Positions 8,888-16,016 of a stretch of DNA of 64,000 bases are shown here, piece by piece. A program made the translations under genes and the position numbers. This DNA comes from Marinobacter sp. SS21 (lineage in GTDB: Bacteria; Pseudomonadota; Gammaproteobacteria; Pseudomonadales; Oleiphilaceae): contig NZ_JAQNDA010000017.1 of the NCBI RefSeq assembly GCF_028369065.1, positions 1 through 64,000 of the forward strand, in the 5' to 3' direction. Every line of letters begins with the position of its first letter. Within the stretch, counting starts at the first letter, position 1. The notes below the pieces were generated by a model. The model saw nothing but the letters and a program-made list of their open reading frames with translations. It made no database searches and was not told the origin of the DNA.

Positions 8888-9508
8888 ATGAGCCAATTCT
8901 TCCAGATGCATCCGGAAACCCCACAAAAGCGGTTGGTGAACCAGGCCGTCGAGATCCTCAACAAGGGCGGGGTGATTGTCTATCCTACCGATTCCGGCTA
9001 CGCCCTCGGTTGCCATCTCGGCGACAAACAGGCGGCGGATCGTATCAAGCGTATTCGTCGGCTCGACGACAAGCACAATTTCACGCTGGTATGCAGCGAC
9101 CTCTCAGACATTGGGACTTACGCCAAGCTGGATAACAGCCAATACCGGCTGCTGAAGACCTACACGCCGGGTCCCTACACCTTCATCCTCGATGCCACCA
9201 GCGAGGTGCCACGTCGGCTGCTGCATCCGAAACGGCGCTCCATTGGCGTGCGGGTGCCAGACAACGCCATCGTGCAGGCTCTGCTGAGTGCGTTGGGGGA
9301 GCCCATCATGAGCAGTACCCTGATTCTGCCTGGGGAAGAGGAGCCAATGACCGACCCCTACGAGATTCGGGAGACCCTGGAGCACGATCTTGATCTGATC
9401 ATCGACGGCGGCTTCTGTGGTTTTGAGGCCACAACCGTCGTGAACATGCTGGATGATGTGCCGGTGGTTACCCGCGTCGGTAAAGGCGATCCGACGCCAT
9501 TTCAGTAG
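8888..9508 (+). CDS. YciO/Sua5-family L-threonylcarbamoyladenylate synthase-like protein
   Basis: 206 residues from the ATG at 8888; the longer upstream frame overlaps bolA and is not used. The Sua5/YrdC/YciO fold is visible in GGVIVYPTDSGYALGC, KRIRRLDDKHNF, YTPGPYTFIL, KRRSIGVRVPDN and STTVVNM-like residues near the C-terminus. Members bind ATP and threonine. TsaC and Sua5 make the t6A precursor for tRNAs decoding ANN codons, whereas the role of YciO itself is less certain. The sequence is closer to YciO than to TsaC. Confidence 0.9.
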   Translation: MSQFFQMHPETPQKRLVNQAVEILNKGGVIVYPTDSGYALGCHLGDKQAADRIKRIRRLDDKHNFTLVCSDLSDIGTYAKLDNSQYRLLKTYTPGPYTFILDATSEVPRRLLHPKRRSIGVRVPDNAIVQALLSALGEPIMSSTLILPGEEEPMTDPYEIRETLEHDLDLIIDGGFCGFEATTVVNMLDDVPVVTRVGKGDPTPFQ

Positions 9509-9538
9509 CGCTGGATTCGCGATGGCAAGGGTTGGTCG

Positions 9539-10174
9539 TCAGGCGCGGGTGTTTAAACTGAAGGCGTAATCGCGCTGATTGCCGGCGGCGGCGATGTCCT
9601 CGGCCCCAACCATCCGGCGAATGTTGTCGTAGCGGTGAACGAGGTCGCCGAGGCCATTGAACTGGTCGTTTTCACTGACCAGGGATTCCAGCAACGCATT
9701 ATTCACGCCGTAGGCCTGGTTCAGCTTGAGTGCGCCATCGACAAAGGCCAGAGTCGGTTGCTGGCTGCTGAGTCGGTGAAACGCGTCTGTGAAGCTCTTG
9801 TTGTTGTTCAGATCCTGTTCGATGCGCTCCCGCTTCTCGGCAGGAATGGCGGCCTGAAGTCGCAGTGTCCCCTGGTCGGATTTGGTCACCGACATTCTGG
9901 TGCCGGGGTGAATGCCATACTCGGCAATTTTATGCCGCAGGGTCTCCTTTACGAAGTGGGTATCCTGCCCGAGGCTGGATTTGTACTGGTTGATGGCCAG
10001 TTTGGCCGAGGCTTTCGGCAGGGGGCCACCCGACAGGGTGACGTCGTCGCGCCCGCTGGCAGTGTCCTCGGACGCGCCTGCCGCGGCATTCGGCGTCGCC
10101 TGCGGTGGTGTTCGTTGGCTGCTGGCCTGTTGCAGGCCGGCACTCATGCGGGCAAGCGAGTTGAGTAAGGACAC
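9539..10174 (-). CDS. Hypothetical protein, no recognised family
   Basis: 211 residues, no signal peptide and no membrane segment. The first ~60 residues are Ala/Pro/Ser/Thr-rich and probably disordered, and the rest (~60-211) looks alpha-helical and soluble, with many charged residues (KETLRHKIAEYG, AEKRERIEQDLNNNK). The TGT/GAGAGAAATT stretch before the ATG provides a modest Shine-Dalgarno. Codon use matches the neighbours. It is convergent with the YciO gene and 30 bp from it. I do not recognise it and do not assign a function. Confidence 0.75.
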   Translation of the reverse strand: MSLLNSLARMSAGLQQASSQRTPPQATPNAAAGASEDTASGRDDVTLSGGPLPKASAKLAINQYKSSLGQDTHFVKETLRHKIAEYGIHPGTRMSVTKSDQGTLRLQAAIPAEKRERIEQDLNNNKSFTDAFHRLSSQQPTLAFVDGALKLNQAYGVNNALLESLVSENDQFNGLGDLVHRYDNIRRMVGAEDIAAAGNQRDYAFSLNTRA

Positions 10175-10246
10175 GGCAATTTCTCTCCTGTGTCGACGTA
10201 TTTCGGGCGTTCAGGAGAAGATAAGCAAGTTACGTGCCTGGGCTTC

Positions 10247-11491
10247 CTAGCTCAGCTGACGGTGCCGGGTTTTCAGGGCCAGTGCCAGGATCACCCCGGC
10301 GCCGGCCAGGGCGGCCACGGCAAACAGCGTGGGGTAACCGGCCACCCCGGCCAGCAGCCCCCCGGCCAGGCCGAACAGTCCGGCAAACACCACCTGAATG
10401 GAGGCCTGAACGGTGAAGTCGGTGCCCTCCCAGCCCTTTCGGCACAGACTCATCATCACCGCGAACAGCGCCACCGTCGAGGCGCCATCCGCCAGTTGTT
10501 CCAGCAGGCCAACCGAGTACACCAGCGCCGTGGTCGCGGAGGCCGGTGTCACCAGGGCCCAGGCGGCGATGGTGGCTGCCTGGGCCAGGCCTGTGAGGAT
10601 CAGGCTGCGGCGGCTGCCCCAGCACTGATAGAGCCATCCACCCAATGCGGCGCCCACCAGCCCCACCAGCGTTGAGACCAGTGTAAACGTGCCTATGGCC
10701 TGGGTGGTCCAGCCGGCATCGCTCAGTAACGGCCGTGTCATTCCCGATGCCATGGCATCGGCCACCTTATAACTCGCCAAGATCCCCAACCAGGGCCAGA
10801 TTCCGGGCTGTCTGAGCAGTCCGCTCAAGCCCTCGCGCAGCGGGGCGCCGACCTTTCCGGTCGAAGCAACGGGTTGCCGCAGCGGTGAGAGCCGGCGGAT
10901 TGCAATATAGAGCACCAGCAGCATGGCCGCAGGAAACAGCAAGGCTTCGGAGGCCCCCGTTTGTGCCGCCAGCATCAGCAGCAATGCTCCACCCGCCAGC
11001 ATCCCCACCTTATACCCGGCCACCTGGATGGCGTTGGCCAGCCCGCGCCGATGGGCCGGCAGCCAGCGCACCGCAAGACCATCGGTAATGATGTCCTGAG
11101 TGGCCATCAGCAGGTTGATGGCCATGATCAGCGCCGCAGCCCCCCACACGCCGCCCCCCGAGGGTGTCAGGCCGATGGCCGCGAGCACCAATAGCAGTCC
11201 GGCAGCGGAAAGCTGAAGCCAGCCGATCCAACGAGCGGGCGTGGTGCCTCGGTGCAGACTGCGATCCACCCAGGGCGACCATATCGCCTTCAACACCCAG
11301 GGCAGGGCAAGCAGCTTCAAGGCGCCGATCCAGCCCAGGGCTACGCCCGCTTCCCGCCAAAGCACCGGTAACGCATGGGCGAACAGCCCCGAAGGTAGGC
11401 CCTGTGCCAGATAGAGCGCGGTCAACGCCAGATAGGTGGTTGGCACGGCGCGCGCCTGCGGGCTAGTGGCGTGGGGTCTGTTTGCAGTCAT
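10247..11491 (-). CDS. Major facilitator transporter, AmpG/RhtX-like
   Basis: 414 residues from the ATG at 11491; the longer frame to 11758 would run into the alkB leader and does not look like protein. About 12 hydrophobic helices are visible. The first helix (LYLAQGLPSGLF), the loop WSPWVDRSL and the segment ATQDIITDGLAVRW are typical of the AmpG / RhtX-FptX / acetyl-CoA transporter branch of the MFS. Substrates in that branch include muropeptides, siderophores and acyl-CoA-like compounds, and the sequence does not decide between them. It is divergent from alkB with 210 bp between the starts, so shared control is possible. Confidence 0.85.
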   Translation of the reverse strand: MTANRPHATSPQARAVPTTYLALTALYLAQGLPSGLFAHALPVLWREAGVALGWIGALKLLALPWVLKAIWSPWVDRSLHRGTTPARWIGWLQLSAAGLLLVLAAIGLTPSGGGVWGAAALIMAINLLMATQDIITDGLAVRWLPAHRRGLANAIQVAGYKVGMLAGGALLLMLAAQTGASEALLFPAAMLLVLYIAIRRLSPLRQPVASTGKVGAPLREGLSGLLRQPGIWPWLGILASYKVADAMASGMTRPLLSDAGWTTQAIGTFTLVSTLVGLVGAALGGWLYQCWGSRRSLILTGLAQAATIAAWALVTPASATTALVYSVGLLEQLADGASTVALFAVMMSLCRKGWEGTDFTVQASIQVVFAGLFGLAGGLLAGVAGYPTLFAVAALAGAGVILALALKTRHRQLS

Positions 11492-11658
11492 TGGCGTAGG
11501 AGGCTCATGCAGTTGGGAGAAAACGACGTGATGGGGAAAACGCCTGTTGTCCAACGGCTTATGGTCTACAAATTGACTCTGGTCGGCAATGGCTCTGTGC
11601 GGCCAAGAGGTTGTCCCAAGATCACATGGATCCGTACTTATCTTTTGATATAGTGCAA

Positions 11659-11673
11659 TATTGTTCGACAATA
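11659..11673. promoter_or_regulatory. Inverted repeat in the alkB leader, candidate operator
   Basis: TATTGT-TCG-ACAATA, perfect 6-bp arms, lies 28-42 bp before the alkB ATG inside an AT-rich stretch (TTTTGATATAGTGC upstream). Its position is typical of an operator or activator site near the core promoter. No regulator gene adjoins alkB. A GGAGG-like Shine-Dalgarno is at 11688-11693. Confidence 0.4.
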
Positions 11674-11701
11674 AGTCATATGTACATGGAGGCAGGGTCC
11701 C

Positions 11702-12967
11702 ATGAATGCGAAAGTTGCTGATGAGCTGATCGAAACGGCGCAAGACAAAACGAGGCAAGAGAAAACAAAAAGTGCTGACTGGAAAGATCCGAAACGTTAC
11801 CTATGGCTGCTGGGCCCGGGCCTGCCAGTCATTGGTCTGACCGCGCTGACCGGTTATGCGATCGCACCCAAAAAGCTGAGAGCCCTTGCCTGGGCTGGTC
11901 CGGCACTGGTTCATGGCATCATCCCTGCGCTGGATCAATGGATTGGCGAAGACGCCAGTAATCCGCCGGAATCTGCGGTCAAGGGGCTTGAGAACGACAA
12001 GTACTACAGCCGGCTCGTGAAGGCCTTCATCCCAACCCAGTACGCATTGACCTTCATGGGCGCCTGGTTGGCCAGTCGCAAGAAGACCCCCATGAGCGAT
12101 CGTATCGGTCTGACACTTACCGTGGGCGCGGTCAACGGCATTGGCATCAATACGGCCCATGAGCTGGGGCATAAGACCAACAAACTGAACAAGTTACTGG
12201 CGATGGCGGCCCTGGCACCGACCGCGTACACCCATTTCGTGGTCGAGCACAACTACGGTCACCACAAAAACGTCGCCACCCCGGAAGATCCCGCCAGCAG
12301 CCGCATGGGCGAGAGTTTTTGGAAGTTCCTGCCCCGTACGGTGGTGGGAAGCCTCAAGTCTGCCGTCGAAATTGAAAAGGCCCGCCTGGCCCGTCGGGGC
12401 AAGGGATTCTGGAGTCTGCAGAACGAGCTGCTGCAGGGATGGGCGATGACGGCCGGCTTCTTCGGCGTGACGACCCTGGTCACCGGTCCTCGGGGGCTGG
12501 CGTTCCTGGTGGGGCAGGCGGCTTACGGGGCCAGTCTGCTGGAAGTCATCAACTACCTTGAGCACTATGGCCTGAAGCGCGAGCAGGACGCCAACGGCAA
12601 GTACGAGCGGACCAAGCCCGAGCACAGCTGGAACAGCAACCACATCGTGACCAACCTGTTCCTGTACCAGTTGCAGCGGCATTCCGATCATCATGCCCAT
12701 CCCACCCGCAGCTTCCAGGCCCTGCGCCATTTCGAGGAAGCCCCGCAGCTGCCTGCCGGTTATGCCTCCATGTTGCTGCCGGCCTACGTACCGTCCCAGT
12801 GGTTTGAGATGATGGATAAGCGGGTCATTGAGCACTACAAGGGGGATCTGAGCAAGATCAACATGGACCCGGATCGCAAAGATGAGCTGATGGAGAAGTA
12901 TCGTGAGTTTGCGGCCGAGGTCGCTGAGCGCCATCGCTCCGAGAGCGAGGCGTCCAGCGCGGCCTAA
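11702..12967 (+). CDS. alkB: Alkane 1-monooxygenase
   Basis: 421 residues. This is the integral-membrane non-haem di-iron enzyme that hydroxylates the terminal carbon of medium-chain alkanes, using electrons from rubredoxin. The membrane helices and all histidine motifs are present: HELGHK (His153, His157), EHNYGHH (His183, His187, His188), NYLEHYGLKRE (His288) and LQRHSDHHAHP (His327, His330, His331). The N-terminal ~25 residues are charged and the C-terminal tail is long and acidic. No rubredoxin, rubredoxin reductase or alkS-type regulator is found in the window, so those partners must be elsewhere. A strong terminator follows. Confidence 0.97.
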   Translation: MNAKVADELIETAQDKTRQEKTKSADWKDPKRYLWLLGPGLPVIGLTALTGYAIAPKKLRALAWAGPALVHGIIPALDQWIGEDASNPPESAVKGLENDKYYSRLVKAFIPTQYALTFMGAWLASRKKTPMSDRIGLTLTVGAVNGIGINTAHELGHKTNKLNKLLAMAALAPTAYTHFVVEHNYGHHKNVATPEDPASSRMGESFWKFLPRTVVGSLKSAVEIEKARLARRGKGFWSLQNELLQGWAMTAGFFGVTTLVTGPRGLAFLVGQAAYGASLLEVINYLEHYGLKREQDANGKYERTKPEHSWNSNHIVTNLFLYQLQRHSDHHAHPTRSFQALRHFEEAPQLPAGYASMLLPAYVPSQWFEMMDKRVIEHYKGDLSKINMDPDRKDELMEKYREFAAEVAERHRSESEASSAA

Positions 12968-12978
12968 GTCGCCAACTC

Positions 12979-13011
12979 GAAAGCCCCGCCGTTGTTACGG
13001 TTGGGGCTTTC
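12979..13011. terminator. Terminator between alkB and gloC-like gene
   Basis: Nine-base arms GAAAGCCCC (12979-12987) and GGGGCTTTC (13003-13011) flank a 15-nt loop, 12 bp after the alkB stop. It sits between convergent genes and may serve both. Confidence 0.75.
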
Positions 13012-13028
13012 AGGGGCTATTGAACGAA

Positions 13029-13670
13029 TCAGCCCCAGCGGTCGCCGACGAAGGGGTTGGTTTTTCGTTCGGTGCCGAAATCGGACATGGGGCCGTGGCC
13101 CGGAATGAACCGAATGTCGTCCCCCAGTGGTAGCAGCTTTTCCTTGATGGAACGCAATAGTGTGGCGTGGTCCCCCTTGGGGAAGTCGGTGCGGCCGATG
13201 GAGCCGTGGAAGATCACGTCGCCCACCAACGCGAGTTCCGCCTCCGGCTGGTAGAACACCACATGCCCCGGGGTATGGCCCGGGCAGTGAATGACCTGGA
13301 ATGTCAGGTTGCCCACGTTAACCTCGTTGCCGTCTTCCAGCCACCGGTCGGGGGTGAAGATTTCGGGCGCGGGGAAGCCAAACATCTGGCTTTGCATGGC
13401 CAGGCCCTGGATCCAGAAATCGTCGTCCCGATGTGGCCCCTCAATCGGCACCGACAGTGTCTTGGCCAGCTCGGCGGTGCCGCCGGCATGGTCGATGTGG
13501 GCATGGGTGAGCAGGATTTTTTCCACCGCTACCCCTTCTTCCGCAACCGCCGCCTCAATACGCTCCAGATCGCCGCCGGGGTCCACCACCGCCGCCTTTA
13601 AAGTGTCTTCGCACCACAGCAGGGTGCAGTTCTGTTGGAATGGGGTGACGGGAATAATGCGGTATTTCAT
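13029..13670 (-). CDS. gloC: Metallo-beta-lactamase-fold hydrolase, YcbL/GloC glyoxalase II type
   Basis: 213 residues from the ATG at 13670, which gives the family start MKYRIIPVTPFQQNC. Metal ligands are in THAHIDHAG, in the HCPGHTPGH motif and at the later GDVIFHGSIGRTDFP and FIPGHGP motifs. It resembles E. coli YcbL (GloC), which hydrolyses S-lactoylglutathione to lactate and glutathione in methylglyoxal detoxification. Other small thioester hydrolases share this fold, so the substrate is inferred. Confidence 0.88.
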   Translation of the reverse strand: MKYRIIPVTPFQQNCTLLWCEDTLKAAVVDPGGDLERIEAAVAEEGVAVEKILLTHAHIDHAGGTAELAKTLSVPIEGPHRDDDFWIQGLAMQSQMFGFPAPEIFTPDRWLEDGNEVNVGNLTFQVIHCPGHTPGHVVFYQPEAELALVGDVIFHGSIGRTDFPKGDHATLLRSIKEKLLPLGDDIRFIPGHGPMSDFGTERKTNPFVGDRWG

Positions 13671-13785
13671 GGATGATTCGACTCTTGCTGTTTTTCCCGT
13701 GCCCATGATCGGACCCGGTGTAACGGAAGGCCCGCGACGGGGCCTGGTGAAAGGCGAAAGGCGCGGTCAGGGTGTGGCGGAGAAA

Positions 13786-13914
13786 TTACCGGCATTGGGT
13801 CAGTTCTGCAAGCCTGGCCAGACGGTCGCGGGAGCTGGAAGGATCCTCGGGTGTCAGGATTCTTAGCAGTCGGCCAGCCAGTAAATGAAAGGCGCTATGC
13901 CATCTATCTGGCAT
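13786..13914 (-). CDS. Possible 42-residue small protein
   Basis: An ATG-started frame in the 309-bp gap between gloC and the acyltransferase gene. It encodes a short helical, Leu/Arg-rich peptide (AFHLLAGRLLRIL, then SSSRDRLARLAELTQ) whose composition looks more like protein than the other frames here. No good Shine-Dalgarno precedes the ATG, and I know no family. It could equally be a decayed remnant. The rest of 13671-13979 shows nothing I recognise. Confidence 0.3.
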   Translation of the reverse strand: MPDRWHSAFHLLAGRLLRILTPEDPSSSRDRLARLAELTQCR

Positions 13915-13979
13915 TAGAAGAAAAACCGGGTGGCGGTATGATAGTTGCCTAATTGTTCAGTTTGATCAATGCGTTATTT

Positions 13980-15053
13980 ATGGATGCCGTTATGAATGGA
14001 TTCTCGACGGAGCGCCTTCACGCGCTGGACCTGCTTCGCTTCTTTGCCGCTTTCGCCGTCCTGCTGTATCACTTCACCGCTCGCCCGGGCAGTGGCTTTG
14101 AGTGGCTGCCTGTGGTGACGCAATTCGGATATCTCGGGGTGCCGCTGTTTTTCATGATCAGCGGGTTTGTCATCGCGCTGTCGGCTAACGGCCGCACTGC
14201 CTACCAGTTCGCGGTGTCCCGGGTCGCCCGCCTGTATCCTGCCCTGTGGGTCTGTATCCTGTGCTCCGTCCTCATCAGTGCCATGCTGGCGGGTGACCGC
14301 ATCGATCCGCTGCAGATTCTGGCCAACATGACCCTGCTGAACGACTACCTGGGATATGCGGATGTTGATGTGGTGCTGTGGACCCTACATGCCGAGATCA
14401 AGTTTTATGGCTGTGTCTTCCTGCTGGTAGCACTGGGCCTATTCAATCGATACCGGCTATGGATGGGGATCTGGCTGGCGATGACCGTGTTGTGGCACAC
14501 CACCGGGCAGCCAGGTTTTATGGGGTGGTTCATCAGCCCGGGATGGTCGCCTTATTTCATGATCGGGGTGGTGGCGTATCAAATCCACCACCACCAGATG
14601 GATTGGTTTAATGCTCTGGTGTTGGGGCTCAGCCTGAGTTTGGCGAGTGTTCACAGCTTTCACCGAGTGGGCGGTTTCATCCCGGATGCGTCGCTGGCGG
14701 ACGCCAGTCTGGCGAGCCTGCTTACCCTGGGCGCGGCCGCACTCGTGCTGGCCATTGCCACCGGCCGATTGAGTCTTCGTCCCAGCCCTCGGGTCGCGCT
14801 CGCCGGAGCCATGACGTATCCCTTATACCTGATTCATAACCGGGCCGGGAAGGCGATGATCGACTCAGTGCTTCCCGCCGTTCCCGAGTGGCTAGCGGTC
14901 GCTGGCGCCACCGTCATCGTGCTGGCGCTGTCCTATGCCATCAACCGCCATGTCGAACGCCCAGTGAGCCGCTGGATGCGCCGGGTTGGCAACAACCTGC
15001 CTGACTACCTGCGGTCCGCAGGCCTCTTGCGAGGGCGGCCGTCGATCCGTTGA
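13980..15053 (+). CDS. Acyltransferase 3 family membrane protein (OafA/YrhL-like)
   Basis: About 357 residues and ten hydrophobic helices. The N-terminus has the family motif RLHALDLLRFFAAFAVLLYH, with the histidine thought to be catalytic, then the LGVPLFFMISGFVI and FAVSRVARLYPALW segments typical of the O-acetyltransferase family. These enzymes transfer acetyl or other short acyl groups to surface polysaccharides or lipids in the inner membrane. ATGs at 13980 and 13992 are both possible starts and a TTG at 13953 is less likely. There are no polysaccharide genes beside it, so the acceptor is unknown. Confidence 0.88.
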   Translation: MDAVMNGFSTERLHALDLLRFFAAFAVLLYHFTARPGSGFEWLPVVTQFGYLGVPLFFMISGFVIALSANGRTAYQFAVSRVARLYPALWVCILCSVLISAMLAGDRIDPLQILANMTLLNDYLGYADVDVVLWTLHAEIKFYGCVFLLVALGLFNRYRLWMGIWLAMTVLWHTTGQPGFMGWFISPGWSPYFMIGVVAYQIHHHQMDWFNALVLGLSLSLASVHSFHRVGGFIPDASLADASLASLLTLGAAALVLAIATGRLSLRPSPRVALAGAMTYPLYLIHNRAGKAMIDSVLPAVPEWLAVAGATVIVLALSYAINRHVERPVSRWMRRVGNNLPDYLRSAGLLRGRPSIR

Positions 15054-15155
15054 AGCGGATTCGGTTTGCCCTGCCACTGGTCCCGTCGTACCGAGCATGC
15101 AGCCATTGGGGGCGACTATGTGCATGGCCCTTCAGTCGACCGATCAAGCATACAG

Positions 15156-15173
15156 TATGCAACTGGTTGCATA
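15156..15173. promoter_or_regulatory. Perfect 8-2-8 palindrome, candidate operator
   Basis: TATGCAACTGGTTGCATA is a perfect inverted repeat (8-bp arms, 2-bp centre) 65 bp before the ATG of the NTF2-like gene. A weak promoter, TTGCAT (15167-15172) and TACTCT (15190-15195) with 17 bp between them, would place it over the -35 box, as in repression by a MarR- or TetR-type dimer. No such regulator gene adjoins it. Confidence 0.6.
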
Positions 15174-15237
15174 TTGCGTGGCTCCGGCATACTCTTCTGC
15201 ACTACCTCGTATATTTCCAAACGAAAAGGAGTACGAC

Positions 15238-15672
15238 ATGCCATCGACCAACCTCTCACCGTCTGCGCAAGCCACTCTTGACCAATGGCATCAAATCCTT
15301 GAGCGAAATGCCATGGAAGAACTGGACCCGCTCATTGCCGATGACATCGTATTTCGGTCTCCAGTGGCGCACTCTCCCTACCCGGGACGTGCCGCCATTA
15401 AACTGGTGCTGAAGAACGTCAATCAGGTGTTCGAGAACTTTTGCTATCACCGCAGTTTCGTCAGCGACTGTGGTTCCAGTGTGGTTCTGGAGTTCAGTGC
15501 AGAGGTCAAGGGCAAGGCGCTCAAGGGCATCGATATGTTGCGCTTCGATGAGCGTGGCAAGATTCGTGAGTTCGAAGTGATGGTGCGGCCGCTGAGTGGG
15601 TTGCAGGCGTTGGGCGCAGAAATGGCCAAACGCATGGAGCCTTACAAGGCGGTGCTGGCCGGCAAGGCGTGA
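15238..15672 (+). CDS. NTF2/SnoaL-like protein
   Basis: 144 residues from the ATG at 15238, preceded by the Shine-Dalgarno AAAGGAG. The small cone-shaped NTF2 fold is suggested by the first helix (TLDQWHQILERNAMEEL), then PLIADDIVFRSPVAH and repeated beta-strands such as VVLEFSAEVKGKALKGIDMLRFDERGKI. Family members include ketosteroid isomerase, SnoaL cyclases and many small-molecule-binding proteins, and the sequence does not show which. It stands alone behind a palindromic site, which suggests an inducible gene. Confidence 0.8.
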   Translation: MPSTNLSPSAQATLDQWHQILERNAMEELDPLIADDIVFRSPVAHSPYPGRAAIKLVLKNVNQVFENFCYHRSFVSDCGSSVVLEFSAEVKGKALKGIDMLRFDERGKIREFEVMVRPLSGLQALGAEMAKRMEPYKAVLAGKA

Positions 15673-15834
15673 TAGGCCACAGCGTGAGCCTCTGATTGCC
15701 TGGAACCGCGCCGGTCGCCGTAATCCCAACATTCATGGCTGCGCAGGGGTGTTGGTGGGCAGGATTTAACTGGCAAAGTGTTTTCCAACAGAGGGGTGGG
15801 TGTTTTTGAGATGCAGGGTGGGGCGATGGATGAA

Positions 15835-15911
15835 TGGTGCCCCCGACAGGAATCGAACCTGTGACCTAGCGCTTAGGAGGCGCTCGCTCTATCCTACTGA
15901 GCTACGGGGGC
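15835..15911 (-). tRNA. tRNA-Arg (anticodon CCU)
   Basis: Reading the minus strand gives a complete cloverleaf: acceptor stem GCCCCCG/CGGGGGC, D arm GCTC...GAGC, anticodon stem AGCGC/GCGCT with loop CTCCTAA (anticodon CCU), T arm ACAGG-TTCGAAT-CCTGT, discriminator A and an encoded CCA end. It reads the rare arginine codon AGG. The gene stands alone, with no other tRNA next to it. Confidence 0.97.
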
Positions 15912-16016
15912 AGCGGCGATGTATGATAGCCAGCGATCACCACAGACTCAAGCCTTGGCCCCGGAACCCGCTGGTGGGTCGTCTGCCAGCGGGAGTGGGG
16001 GGAGCCTGCGGTGACG

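Noticed and set aside
11492..11758. N-terminal extension of the MFS permease across the alkB leader
   Set aside because: The extension is not hydrophobic, does not match the transporter family and would overlap the alkB promoter and start; the ATG at 11491 begins the recognisable sequence.
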